A stretch of 64,000 nucleotides of DNA from Cedecea neteri (lineage in GTDB: Bacteria > Pseudomonadota > Gammaproteobacteria > Enterobacterales > Enterobacteriaceae), in NCBI RefSeq assembly GCF_000757825.1, contig NZ_CP009451.1, forward strand, positions 4,712,001-4,776,000. The letters run 5' to 3'. Below the pieces are notes generated by a model, which ran no database searches, was not told where the DNA came from, and was given only the letters and a program-made list of their open reading frames with translations. How positions within the stretch are numbered: position 1 is the first letter of the stretch; each line of letters starts with the position of its first letter. Shown here one piece after another: positions 46,286 to 55,372 of the stretch. The position numbers were made by a program, and so were the translations under genes.

Positions 46286-48337
46286 ATGCTTAGAAGATTT
46301 ATTCTCGAAATTCGTAACAGGCCAGAGCTTATTATCTTAACGATAATGGTTATGGTCGTGGTGATGTTGATTATCCCGTTGCCGACATACCTGGTTGATT
46401 TCCTTATTGGACTTAACCTGACGATGGCACTGCTGATTTTTTTGGGTTCTTTTTATATTACAAGGATTTTGGATTTTTCGACTTTTCCATCAATTCTGCT
46501 CATTAGTACGATATTCCGTCTGGCAATCTCTATCAGTACCAGTCGTCTGGTGCTGGCGGATGCCGACGCCGGGGAAATTATTGCCAGCTTCGGGGAGTTC
46601 GTCATTGCGGATAACCTGGTGGTGGGCTTTGTTATCTTCTTTATCGTGACTATCGTGCAGTTTATCGTCATCACTAAAGGGTCGGAGCGCATCGCGGAAG
46701 TGGCTGCTCGCTTCTCTTTAGATGCCATGCCGGGCAAACAGATGAGCATTGATGCTGACCTCAAGGCAGGGGTTATCGATGAAAAAGAAGTCAAGCGTCG
46801 CCGCAGCGATCTTGAAGCTGAAAGCCAGTTATACGGCGCGCTTGATGGTGCGATGAAGTTTATTAAGGGCGACGCCATCGCGGGGATCATTATAATCTTC
46901 GTGAACTTATTGGGTGGAATAGCGGTAGGCACATTACAGCACGGCATGGATTTATCTCATGCGATGTCTGTGTTTACTTTATTGACCATCGGCGATGCTC
47001 TGGTTGCACAAATTCCGGCGCTGTTAATCTCCATAAGCGGCGGCCTGATCGTCACCCGCGTAAATAACAGTGAGAATACGAACCTCGGCGCAAAAATCTT
47101 GCAGGATATGTTTCATAATAAATTTATCCTGCTTGTTACGGCCGTATTGGCTATTGCTCTGGGGCTATTGCCGGGCTTTCCGTTGCCGGTCTTCGTTCTG
47201 CTGGCAGCTTTACTATTAGGCATATTCATCAAGGATAAGCTTGATGCTAAAAAAGGTAAAAAGCCGACAGTTAATTCTGTAGAGGAAGATGAAGAACCGG
47301 TACTGAGAAGCAAACCGGTGATGATCGACGGGGAGTACATTCCAGAAACGATTCCGCTCATCATTACCGCCTGGAAAGGCTACGAGGACTATTTCCAGGA
47401 GCATAATTTGTGCTCATTGCTCAAACGTAATTTCTTTATTGAGTACGGCGTTCGTCTGCCGGAAGTGGTGATGAACTACGACCAGCAAATGGTGCGCGGC
47501 AAGCTAACGGTTGCAATCAATGAAATTCAGGTTGCCACGTATGACATTTTACCGGGCATGTGCAAAGTGCTGATGCGTGGTGACGAGCTGCAGGTTATTG
47601 ACTCTACCGTGCAGGCGGTAGAAACGGCTCAGGGTTTCGCTTATTGGATACCTGAAGAACGGAGTGAAACCGCCTTACAGCTTGGTTTTTATTCAAGAAT
47701 GGCGATCGATGAGTTCTATGCCTGCGTCTCAACGTTGCTGGTGCACAATATTTCCGAGTTCTTCGGCATTCAGGAGGCCAAAACACTGCTTGACGATTTG
47801 GAGAAAAAATATCCTGAGTTACTCAAAGAGTGTTATCGAAATAATACCGTGCAGCGTATTACCGAAGTTTTCCAGCGGCTATTACAGGAGCGGATTTCTA
47901 TCCGCAATATGCGTCTGATTCTTGAGGCCTTAGTTCAATGGGCGCCTAAGGAAAAGGACCCTATTATGCTGGTGGAGCACGTTCGCAGCGTGTTATCACG
48001 TTATATCTCTAACCGCTTTGCGGCCAACGGGCAGATTCGTACCCTGGTTATGTCGCACGATATGGAAAGCCTGGTTCGTGGTGGAATTCGCCAAACTTCT
48101 GGCGGGACATTTATCAATCTGCCGCCACCGGAAACTGAAAGTATTATCAGAAGCCTCGAGCAGTGCATTAGCAGCAATGGCGCTAACGCTCGCGATATTA
48201 TTTTGATGGTGTCACTGGATATTCGTCGCTTTGTGAAAAAAATCATTGAAGGAAGCTACCCGGAAATGGAAGTGCTCTCTTATGGCGATGTTGCATCCGG
48301 CGTGGATGTTGATGTCATTGGTTCGTTAGAAAATTAA
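46286..48337 (+). CDS. invA: Type III secretion export gate protein InvA (SctV)
   Basis: The product is 683 aa from the ATG at 46286, which aligns its N-terminus (MLRRFILEIRNRPEL) exactly with Salmonella InvA; a GTG four codons upstream is possible. Eight transmembrane segments lie in residues ~1-320, with the FHIPEP signature DADLKAGVIDEKEVKRRRSD-like loop and FIKGDAIAGIIIIFVN. The cytoplasmic nonameric-ring domain follows (DYGVRLPEV-like, FFGIQEAKTLLDDLEKKYPELLKE, LVEHVRSVLSRYI, GGTFINLPP). It uses the proton motive force and receives chaperone-substrate complexes. Confidence 0.97.
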   Translation: MLRRFILEIRNRPELIILTIMVMVVVMLIIPLPTYLVDFLIGLNLTMALLIFLGSFYITRILDFSTFPSILLISTIFRLAISISTSRLVLADADAGEIIASFGEFVIADNLVVGFVIFFIVTIVQFIVITKGSERIAEVAARFSLDAMPGKQMSIDADLKAGVIDEKEVKRRRSDLEAESQLYGALDGAMKFIKGDAIAGIIIIFVNLLGGIAVGTLQHGMDLSHAMSVFTLLTIGDALVAQIPALLISISGGLIVTRVNNSENTNLGAKILQDMFHNKFILLVTAVLAIALGLLPGFPLPVFVLLAALLLGIFIKDKLDAKKGKKPTVNSVEEDEEPVLRSKPVMIDGEYIPETIPLIITAWKGYEDYFQEHNLCSLLKRNFFIEYGVRLPEVVMNYDQQMVRGKLTVAINEIQVATYDILPGMCKVLMRGDELQVIDSTVQAVETAQGFAYWIPEERSETALQLGFYSRMAIDEFYACVSTLLVHNISEFFGIQEAKTLLDDLEKKYPELLKECYRNNTVQRITEVFQRLLQERISIRNMRLILEALVQWAPKEKDPIMLVEHVRSVLSRYISNRFAANGQIRTLVMSHDMESLVRGGIRQTSGGTFINLPPPETESIIRSLEQCISSNGANARDIILMVSLDIRRFVKKIIEGSYPEMEVLSYGDVASGVDVDVIGSLEN

Positions 48338-48349
48338 TTGAGGTAATAA

Positions 48350-48757
48350 ATGAAATACGACGTTGTTGCACTGCTTTCCACCATGCTTAACGATGCCGGG
48401 ATGGCTGATATTCTGGATAGCGATCTGAGCAACCACTCAACCATCTCTCTGAATATGAAAGATGATATTCCAACTATTCACGTCAGAAGTGAAGATGATG
48501 AAGTATGGGTGTGGGCGAAAATTGTTGAGCAGGCTCCAGCCTCTTTAAGCTATTGCAGCGCGAGCCTTTTACCGCTGATGCTTAATCATAACGAAGAGTA
48601 TTTTTACACCGGACAGCCGTGTTTATACCCTGTTGACGGGAATATTGAACTGCGTGCTCAGGTGAAAGAAAAATACCTGCAGGCGCCGGATGATTTTTTA
48701 TCGATGCTGGATAACTACCTGAGTATTTTGCAGGAATACCGCGCTGTTCTGGTTTAA
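48350..48757 (+). CDS. invB: Type III effector chaperone InvB (SpaK)
   Basis: The product is 135 aa, acidic, with the class IB chaperone pattern (YDVVALLSTMLNDAG, IPTIHVRSEDDEVWVWAKI, QAPASLSYCSASLLPLM). In Salmonella InvB escorts SipA and SopE/SopA, so the SipA-like protein at 60952 is the likely client. It sits between invA and invC as in all SPI-1-type systems. Confidence 0.93.
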   Translation: MKYDVVALLSTMLNDAGMADILDSDLSNHSTISLNMKDDIPTIHVRSEDDEVWVWAKIVEQAPASLSYCSASLLPLMLNHNEEYFYTGQPCLYPVDGNIELRAQVKEKYLQAPDDFLSMLDNYLSILQEYRAVLV

Positions 48758-48774
48758 TTACTGAGGTTCACACA

Positions 48775-50070
48775 ATGGTAGCCCAATGCCTGGTTCATCT
48801 GGCACACCCGTTACGTATTCAGGGAAATGTGATTGAAGCGCATTTGCCGGGGACGCGCATCGGTGAGATATGCGAGATTCAGAAATCATTACTTGAACCC
48901 GAAGTGCTGGGGACGGCCCAGGTGATTGGGTTCAATAAGGAGCATACGTTACTGAGCTTGCTTAATGATAATCAGGGCTTTTCACGCAGCAATGTCCTGC
49001 TGCCGACCGGCAAGCCTTTTCGTATCGATGTTCATAAAAATATCGCCGGGGCAATCATTGACGCAACCGGTACTGTTCGCGGGCGCCTGGACAACGCCGT
49101 ACAGCAGAGTTTGACCGGTGCGCAAAGCCTGGAGGCCTGCGGGGCGCCTAAAGATTTTACCCAGCGTAAGCCTATCGATGAATCTCTGGCGACCGGCGTC
49201 AGGGCAATTGATGGCCTGCTGACCTGCGGCCAGGGGCAGCGTATGGGGATTTTTGCGGCGGCGGGATGCGGCAAAACCTCTTTGATGAGCATGATCGTTG
49301 AACATTCCGAAGCGGATATCTACGTCATCGGGCTTATTGGCGAACGTGGACGTGAAGTCACCGAGTTTGTTGAAGAGCTGAAACGTTCGTCGCGCTGTTC
49401 ACAGATCGTGCTGGTTTACGCAACGTCAGATCGTTCCTGCGTTGAGCGCTACAACGCGGCGCAAATTGCCACGACGATAGCCGAGTTCTTTAGCGAGCAG
49501 GGTAAAAACGTACTTTTGTTTATAGACTCGATAACCCGCTATGCGCGAGCGCTGCGTGATGTGGCGCTAAGCATGGGAGAGCTGCCCGCCCGAAGAGGCT
49601 ACCCGGCATCCGTATTTGAGGCCTTGCCGAAATTACTGGAGCGGCCAGGACGGTTTTTAACCGGTTCCATCACCGCCTTTTATACGGTGCTGATTGAAAA
49701 TGAGGAAGAGTCGGATGTCATTGGCGATGAAGTTCGCTCGATTCTTGACGGGCATATTTATCTCAGCAAAAAGCTCGCTGCGAAGGGACACTATCCGGCG
49801 ATTGATATTATGCAGAGCATTAGCCGAGTATTTTTACAGGTAACCGACCCGGAACACCGTCAGCTAGCAAAACGCTTTCGTGAATATCTGGTACGTCAAA
49901 AAGAGATGCAGCTCTATCTGGATCTCGGCGAATATCGACGCGGTGAGAATCCGGAAAACGATGCCGCTTTTGATCGCAAAAACCAGATGGAAGCTTTTCT
50001 CCAACAAAGCATGGACGAAAAAACCGACATGCAGGCCTGTCTGGAAAGGTTATATGGAAGCGTGGCGTAA
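48775..50070 (+). CDS. invC: Type III secretion ATPase InvC (SctN)
   Basis: The product is 431 aa. Walker A is FAAAGCGKTSLM (residues ~158-169), Walker B is NVLLFIDSITRYARALRD (~242-259), and GLIGERGREVTEF and GELPARRGYPASVFEALP are conserved. It is a hexameric ATPase that strips chaperones and unfolds substrates. Its 3' end overlaps invI by 17 bp. Confidence 0.97.
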   Translation: MVAQCLVHLAHPLRIQGNVIEAHLPGTRIGEICEIQKSLLEPEVLGTAQVIGFNKEHTLLSLLNDNQGFSRSNVLLPTGKPFRIDVHKNIAGAIIDATGTVRGRLDNAVQQSLTGAQSLEACGAPKDFTQRKPIDESLATGVRAIDGLLTCGQGQRMGIFAAAGCGKTSLMSMIVEHSEADIYVIGLIGERGREVTEFVEELKRSSRCSQIVLVYATSDRSCVERYNAAQIATTIAEFFSEQGKNVLLFIDSITRYARALRDVALSMGELPARRGYPASVFEALPKLLERPGRFLTGSITAFYTVLIENEEESDVIGDEVRSILDGHIYLSKKLAAKGHYPAIDIMQSISRVFLQVTDPEHRQLAKRFREYLVRQKEMQLYLDLGEYRRGENPENDAAFDRKNQMEAFLQQSMDEKTDMQACLERLYGSVA

Positions 50071-50515
50071 AGGGCGCGAATTTGTCTCCCTGCTAGAGCG
50101 CAAACAACAAATTCTGCAGGGCGATATCGTAAAAACGGAAAACCGGTTAACGGAAATAAGGCTGACAATTGCAGAGCATCAGCAGGAATGCGCGGATATC
50201 AACCAGCAGATAAAAATGTTAACCCCTTCCGGCTTACACAGCCGTGCGGATATTTATAAGGGAATAAGACAGCAGGGGGCTTTATTGACTCACCAGCAGT
50301 TGGTTCTTCATAAAATAAATCAGCTGGAAAATGAAAAATATAATCTGGAGAACAACCTTGAACAGCATCGCGTCGCAATGAGCCTGCTCGATAAAAAGCA
50401 CTACAAGCTTTCCTATTATTTGCAGCCGCTGCGCCGCGAATATATACGTCGCTGCGACAATAATGCAGAAAACGAAATTCAGGAGATTGCGGGTTATGGT
50501 AGAAAAAGTTTCTGA
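50054..50515 (+). CDS. invI: Type III secretion stalk protein InvI (SctO/SpaM)
   Basis: The product is 153 aa from the ATG at 50054 (AAAGG upstream); the frame stays open through part of invC but that extension has no support. Almost wholly alpha-helical coiled coil (ERKQQILQGDIVKTENRLTE, HKINQLENEKYNLENNLEQHR), as expected for the central stalk of the ATPase, equivalent to FliJ. Salmonella InvI is 147 aa. Confidence 0.88.
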   Translation: MEAWRKGREFVSLLERKQQILQGDIVKTENRLTEIRLTIAEHQQECADINQQIKMLTPSGLHSRADIYKGIRQQGALLTHQQLVLHKINQLENEKYNLENNLEQHRVAMSLLDKKHYKLSYYLQPLRREYIRRCDNNAENEIQEIAGYGRKSF

Positions 50516-51506
50516 AGTCAGTATGAGCGTTGCGATGAAGGGGGATTCAACGCCGGATGACAACGCGCTGTTAAAACATATTGCGAAAAAGAAAAAGCAG
50601 GCTGAGGGCGGTGAGAATATTTCGCTGGCCGCCATGCTACCGCCGGGGGCGCTGGTTCGGTTAACAACGCCCTTAGCGCAGGGGGGAGGCCTGCAGAAAA
50701 CCGAAAAGCAGGCGGCAAAAGAAGTCGCTGCCGCCTCTTTGGGCCTTGCCGCCGATGCACGTCAGACGAAGAAGGGCGATGGCCTGCGTCGGCAGGTGGC
50801 GTTGGCCGTTGCTGGCCAGATGGCTACGCCGAACGCAGGCAAAAACTCCGTCGTCGTCCAAAAAGGTGAGGTCACCGGCCCGTTAAGCAGCAGGGCTGCG
50901 GCGAGCGCATCCAGACCCGAGGGGCAATCCACCACGCCTGTCGCCGTAAACGTTGCAACAAAACTTCATCAATCCACCACGGCTCAGCACCCTCAGGCTG
51001 CGGCCGTAGTAAACCCGGGCATCGTCACTACATCTGCCCCGGAGGCTGAAGCGGGCCGCCAGGACAAGCCGTTACGAATAAAGGAAGATTCTGGCGAAGC
51101 AAGGCCGCTTTGGCAGGGGGCGAAGCAGCCGGAGAACGTGGTGCCAAAGCAGGGCGAAACAGCGGCACAAAGCAGAAATAGCCCCGCAACGCTCCAGCAG
51201 CTGAAGACTCAGGCCGGTTTGGAAAGCGGGGTGAAAGGCGGAAACGAAGGCCAGACGCTCGAAGTGAACTACCAGTTTCAACGCTGGTCCGGCGACCATT
51301 CGGTCAGAATTTCGGTGCCAACCGAAGCACGCCGGGAAGGGAATGTCACTTTGCTTCCTTCCGATGCTCGTGCAGCGGATGTGCTGCTCCGCAATATGGG
51401 CCATTTGACGAGTCTCAGCCCCGACCTCCTACGCCCACAGCAGGATCGAGATGAACAGCAACAGCAGCGGCGGCAGCAGCAACAGCAGGATGAGGATCAG
51501 GAATGA
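50496..51506 (+). CDS. invJ: Needle-length/substrate-switch protein InvJ (SctP/SpaN)
   Basis: The product is 336 aa from the ATG at 50496 (AGGAG upstream, overlapping invI by 20 bp). Residues ~20-60 (LLKHIAKKKKQAEGG, ISLAAMLPPGALV) start a long, low-complexity Ala/Gln/Thr-rich middle. A C-terminal domain (LEVNYQFQRWSGDHSVRISVP, VTLLPSDARAADVLLRNM) matches SpaN/InvJ. The last ~24 residues are Gln/Asp/Glu/Arg-rich. The protein is secreted and determines needle length. Confidence 0.85.
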   Translation: MVEKVSEVSMSVAMKGDSTPDDNALLKHIAKKKKQAEGGENISLAAMLPPGALVRLTTPLAQGGGLQKTEKQAAKEVAAASLGLAADARQTKKGDGLRRQVALAVAGQMATPNAGKNSVVVQKGEVTGPLSSRAAASASRPEGQSTTPVAVNVATKLHQSTTAQHPQAAAVVNPGIVTTSAPEAEAGRQDKPLRIKEDSGEARPLWQGAKQPENVVPKQGETAAQSRNSPATLQQLKTQAGLESGVKGGNEGQTLEVNYQFQRWSGDHSVRISVPTEARREGNVTLLPSDARAADVLLRNMGHLTSLSPDLLRPQQDRDEQQQQRRQQQQQDEDQE

Positions 51507-52426
51507 GTTTGAGAGGTCATTTACGCAAGCTTGACGGCCGCCAGCTGGCGCTTGAGCTGTTGCGTAACCATCACCCCGGCAGCGAGATCGCTGAGTTTAG
51601 CGGGCAGGAGCGCTACCTGCAGGTGCAGCTTGAGGATAAGCAGGGCAGCCGGGCGCAGGCCTGGCTTAGCGTTGACGCCTGGCTCGAATATATGGATGCC
51701 CACCTGCCCGATATCCCCTGGTCGGAGGTTCCCCTCAACTATCTGACGCGCTGGTTAAACCATCTCGAACTGAGCTTTTTGGTCGAGGAGCAGGTGTGGG
51801 ATGCGGTACAGATTGCGCTACCCGCCGGCGCCCTGCCGGAAAAGGCGCTTGCGATCCCCGCAGAGCCTTGCCAACTGCTGTGTCTTGACTGGCCACAGAG
51901 CGGGGACCGCGTATTGCATGTCCCGGCCATCTCTGCCAATCAGGTGCCTTTCCAGCTGAACTACGTGTTGGGATTCAGCCAGCTCTCCCTTGCCCAGTTA
52001 GCAGACGTGGCTGCAGGGGATTTGCTGCTGATAAAACAGAAATTGCCCCACCTGGCGGTAGGCGATCGTCGACTTTTTAAACTGAGTTATTACCCCGATC
52101 GGGAGGTTATTGTGGAAGAGCAGTTAGAAGAGCATTACCAGGAATATTATGAAGATGAGGTTTTGCACGACTGGACAAGCCTGCCCGTCAATATTGAATT
52201 TGTGCTGGAAGGCCGGACGGTGACCCTGGCGGAATTAGATACAATAACGCCGGGCACGTCATTGGCGCTGACCCCAGAAGCGGAACAGAATATTAAAATC
52301 TACCTCAACAAAAAGCTATTTGCCCGCGGTGAGCTGGTAGCTCTGGAGAACGGATCTCTGGCGGTGGAGGTTAATCACGTGAACCCGACTCTGCCAGGTA
52401 ACAGGGTACAGCCTGATGTTGAGTAA
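51503..52426 (+). CDS. spaO: Type III secretion sorting-platform protein SpaO (SctQ)
   Basis: The product is 307 aa. The N-terminal half is divergent; residues ~140-205 (SPOA1-like) and ~225-300 (SPOA2: PVNIEFVLEGRTVTLAELDTI, FARGELVALENGSLAVEV) form surface-presentation-of-antigens domains. It builds the six cytoplasmic pods. It overlaps invJ by 4 bp and spaP by 11 bp. An internal in-frame GTG at 52112 with a strong ribosome site is noted separately. Confidence 0.93.
   Translation: MSLRGHLRKLDGRQLALELLRNHHPGSEIAEFSGQERYLQVQLEDKQGSRAQAWLSVDAWLEYMDAHLPDIPWSEVPLNYLTRWLNHLELSFLVEEQVWDAVQIALPAGALPEKALAIPAEPCQLLCLDWPQSGDRVLHVPAISANQVPFQLNYVLGFSQLSLAQLADVAAGDLLLIKQKLPHLAVGDRRLFKLSYYPDREVIVEEQLEEHYQEYYEDEVLHDWTSLPVNIEFVLEGRTVTLAELDTITPGTSLALTPEAEQNIKIYLNKKLFARGELVALENGSLAVEVNHVNPTLPGNRVQPDVE
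52112..52426 (+). CDS. Internally initiated short SpaO product (SpaO-S)
   Basis: GGGAGG at 52101-52106 lies 5 bases before an in-frame GTG (codon 204 of spaO). Starting there would give a 104-residue protein containing just the SPOA2 domain. Salmonella makes such a short form from a GTG at codon 203, which forms 1:2 complexes with full-length SpaO. The position and codon match closely. Confidence 0.75.
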   Translation: MEEQLEEHYQEYYEDEVLHDWTSLPVNIEFVLEGRTVTLAELDTITPGTSLALTPEAEQNIKIYLNKKLFARGELVALENGSLAVEVNHVNPTLPGNRVQPDVE

Positions 52427-53087
52427 TGATATTTCTTTAATTGCGTTATTGTCGTTTTTCACCTTATTGCCTTTTATTATTGCCGGGGGAACCTGCTTTA
52501 TTAAGTTCTCCATTGTGCTGGTGATGGTGCGCAATGCCCTCGGGATCCAACAGGTACCTTCGACCTTAACCTTAAATGGTGTAGCGCTTATTTTAAGCGC
52601 TTTTGTCATGATGCCGGTGTGTCAGAAAATTTCCGGCTATATAGAAGAAAACCATATCGACTTCAATGACAGCAGTTCGGTAACGCAACTTATGGATCAG
52701 GGATTGGGAAGTTACCGGGCGTATCTGGTGAATTATTCCGATCATGACTTAATCCGCTTTTTTAATAAAGTACAGCAGCAAAGAACCGGTGAGCCGGAGC
52801 CTGAAGTGGAAGACCATGAATTAACGGACCTGCCGCTCATGACCCTGATGCCAGCCTATGCGCTAAGCGAAATTCAAAGCGCATTTAAAATTGCGTTTTA
52901 TCTTTACGTCCCGTTTGTGGTCATCGATATGGTGGTTTCCAGCATCCTGCTGGCGTTGGGGATGATGATGATGAGCCCGGTGACCATTTCGATTCCTATT
53001 AAGCTCATTCTGTTCGTGTCAATGAACGGTTGGAGTTTGTTAACCAAAGGACTGATCGCCCAGTACGCCGATCTGATGACATCATGA
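52416..53087 (+). CDS. spaP: Type III export gate protein SpaP (SctR)
   Basis: The product is 223 aa with four membrane segments and SctR/FliP signatures (FIIAGGTCFIKFSIVLVMVR, NALGIQQVPSTLTLNGVALIL, PAYALSEIQSAFKIAFYLYVPF, GMMMMSPVTISIPIKLILF; each shortened). Five copies form the core of the export gate with SpaQ and SpaR. Confidence 0.96.
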   Translation: MLSNDISLIALLSFFTLLPFIIAGGTCFIKFSIVLVMVRNALGIQQVPSTLTLNGVALILSAFVMMPVCQKISGYIEENHIDFNDSSSVTQLMDQGLGSYRAYLVNYSDHDLIRFFNKVQQQRTGEPEPEVEDHELTDLPLMTLMPAYALSEIQSAFKIAFYLYVPFVVIDMVVSSILLALGMMMMSPVTISIPIKLILFVSMNGWSLLTKGLIAQYADLMTS

Positions 53088-53338
53088 GTAATGTATTATT
53101 TATTGGCAATTCCGCGCTGCTCGTTGTGCTGAAGCTAACGGCGGTACCTATCGCCTTTGCTACCATCGTTGGCATTATCGTTGGCCTGTTTCAGACCATC
53201 ATGCAAATTCAGGAACAAACGCTGCCTTTTGGGTTAAAAATGCTGGCGGTGTTTGCCAGCATTTTTATGCTGATGGAGTGGTTTTCAGCCGAAATGATGA
53301 ATTTCGCCACTCAGGCTTTTTATATGGCTTTTCGTTAA
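53084..53338 (+). CDS. spaQ: Type III export gate protein SpaQ (SctS)
   Basis: The product is 84 aa from ATG 53084 (ATGA overlap with spaP). Two transmembrane helices are separated by the conserved loop QTIMQIQEQTLPFGLKM. Family length is about 86 aa. Confidence 0.96.
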   Translation: MSNVLFIGNSALLVVLKLTAVPIAFATIVGIIVGLFQTIMQIQEQTLPFGLKMLAVFASIFMLMEWFSAEMMNFATQAFYMAFR

Positions 53339-53350
53339 AACGGAAAATAT

Positions 53351-54115
53351 ATGCTGTTTGTGGCGTTCTATCTTAATTTTCAGCACAGCGTGCTGACTTT
53401 TGTCATCGTTTACGCGCGGTTGGCAATCGTCTTTTATATGCTTCCGGTACTGGGCGAACGGGTTCTATCAAATCTGATTATTAAAAACACGATTATCTCT
53501 CTGACGATTATTGGTCTTTGGCCCTGCTTTGAAACAGTAGTAAGCCCGGAGCAGGGCTGGCTTATTATTATAATTAAAGAATGTATTATCGGGTTAATTT
53601 TAGCGTTTACGCTGTGTATGCCTTTCTGGGTAGTCATCGGCCTCGGTGAAATTCTTGATAACCAACGCGGCGCGACCATCAGTGACAGTATCGACCCGGT
53701 TAACGGGGTGCAAAGCTCGATATTATCAGGTTTTCTAAACTTTGCTTTCGGTGCTATTTTTTTTGCCAGCGGAGGCATGCGGCTACTTATGGAAGTGATG
53801 GTGCAAAGCTATCAAATGCTTCCACGAGGGAGTTCCTTAGAAGGTGTTCACTGGGAACAGGCCGGACACCTGCTGGTGGTATTGATGCAAAACAGCATTC
53901 TCCTTGCTGCGCCGGTGATGTTAGTGATGATGATCGCCGAAATGTTGCTCGGCGTGTTTGCGCGTTATTGCCCGCAGCTCAACCCTTTTTCACTGTCTCT
54001 AACCATTAAAAGCTTTATCGCCTTCGCAGTTTTCCTTTTCTACGGCTTTCACTCGCTGTCTGAGAAACCGCTGCACATGTTCTCGCTTTCAGGTTTTCAG
54101 CAATTCCTTCCCTGA
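53351..54115 (+). CDS. spaR: Type III export gate protein SpaR (SctT)
   Basis: The product is 254 aa with about six membrane helices, and SctT/FliR features such as GEILDNQRGATISDSIDPVN (residues ~97-116) and GVFARYCPQLNPFSLSLTIK. One copy completes the SpaPQR gate. Confidence 0.95.
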   Translation: MLFVAFYLNFQHSVLTFVIVYARLAIVFYMLPVLGERVLSNLIIKNTIISLTIIGLWPCFETVVSPEQGWLIIIIKECIIGLILAFTLCMPFWVVIGLGEILDNQRGATISDSIDPVNGVQSSILSGFLNFAFGAIFFASGGMRLLMEVMVQSYQMLPRGSSLEGVHWEQAGHLLVVLMQNSILLAAPVMLVMMIAEMLLGVFARYCPQLNPFSLSLTIKSFIAFAVFLFYGFHSLSEKPLHMFSLSGFQQFLP

Positions 54116-54127
54116 GGAAATATTTCT

Positions 54128-55240
54128 ATGGCAGAAAAAACAGAGCAGCCTACCAGTAAAAAGCGCAGGGACTCGTCTAAAAAGGGCCAGACGTTTAAAA
54201 GTAAGGATCTTATTACCACGGTGATACTGCTTGCCGGGATCTTTTACCTGGCCTATGGCATGAGTTTCAGTGACTTCACTCAATTTTACTCCATGACCCT
54301 GCTGTACAGCACCCAGATTGGAATAAATGATTTCCTCATGGGCTTAATGCGTATTTTCTTTCTGCTTAGCCTGCCATTTATTGCGCTCTGTGCACTTGTG
54401 GGTATGGCCGCAACCTTGCTGCAGACTGGGTTTTCTATCGCAACCGAAGCCATCAAGCTAAATTTCAAAGCGCTAAACCCGGTGGAAGGGGTAAAAAAGA
54501 TCTTCAGCATGCGCACGGTAAAAGAGCTGGTGAAATCAGTTTGCTATCTCATTGTATTTGCAGTGACCTGCTATAGCCTGATTCACAACGACCTTCGCCA
54601 GGCATTAACGCTTTATCGGACCGATATAGCCGGGCTTATTGCTTGTTGGGTTTCGCTGACGCTGAAGGCCGTGCTGGTGTTTATCGGCTGGTCTGTTTTT
54701 GTGCTGATTGCAGATTTTATTGTTGAATATTTTCTCCATTTCAAAGATCTCAAAATGGATAAACATGAGGTCAAACAGGAGCGTAAAGAGAGCGACGGCA
54801 ATCCACAGATTAAAAGTGCCAGACGGCGAGCGCACCAGGAGATACTTTCCGGGGAGGAAATGGCGGCGGTCAGAAATTCCGAGGTAGTGATGGCGAACCC
54901 AACGCATATCGCGATGGCGATCTATTTTAACCCGGAAGTGGCATCGCTGCCCTTTATTGCCCTGCGTTGCACCAACATGAAAGCCAAAGCGGCGATTGCC
55001 TATGCGGAAAAAATCGGCGTGCCGGTAGTACGCAATATTCCGCTTACCCGCAGGCTGTATCGCACCTACAGCCAGTACAGCTTCATTTCGCTAAATGATG
55101 ATGTGCTGATTGACGTTATGGACATTCTTATCTGGCTGCGTCAGGTCGAAGCCGCGGGCATGACCCAAATGGCGGTGGCCGACGTGGAGGCCGAATCTAC
55201 ATTACCGGAAAGTCAGCAACCGCCAACGGACCAATCGTAG
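54128..55240 (+). CDS. spaS: Type III export switch protein SpaS (SctU)
   Basis: The product is 370 aa. The N-terminus EKTEQPTSKKRRDSSKKGQ is the typical basic segment; four membrane helices follow up to ~residue 205. The cytoplasmic domain has the self-cleaving N257-P-T-H260 motif in VMANPTHIAMAIYFNPE. Cleavage switches export from needle subunits to translocators and effectors. Confidence 0.97.
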   Translation: MAEKTEQPTSKKRRDSSKKGQTFKSKDLITTVILLAGIFYLAYGMSFSDFTQFYSMTLLYSTQIGINDFLMGLMRIFFLLSLPFIALCALVGMAATLLQTGFSIATEAIKLNFKALNPVEGVKKIFSMRTVKELVKSVCYLIVFAVTCYSLIHNDLRQALTLYRTDIAGLIACWVSLTLKAVLVFIGWSVFVLIADFIVEYFLHFKDLKMDKHEVKQERKESDGNPQIKSARRRAHQEILSGEEMAAVRNSEVVMANPTHIAMAIYFNPEVASLPFIALRCTNMKAKAAIAYAEKIGVPVVRNIPLTRRLYRTYSQYSFISLNDDVLIDVMDILIWLRQVEAAGMTQMAVADVEAESTLPESQQPPTDQS

Positions 55241-55372
55241 CAGACACCTGTGCGGTTTTTTTGTATTAACTACCGGGGCACAACAGTATGATGACTATAT
55301 CTTCTTCACTGTTCGCCTTTGGGTTAATTGGCTGTTTTTAGATGTTAACAAATAATAAGGAAAGAGGCTGCA

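Noticed and set aside
49880..50053. N-terminal extension of InvI inside invC
   Set aside because: Out-of-frame overlap with conserved InvC sequence; the ATG at 50054 gives a product of family length.
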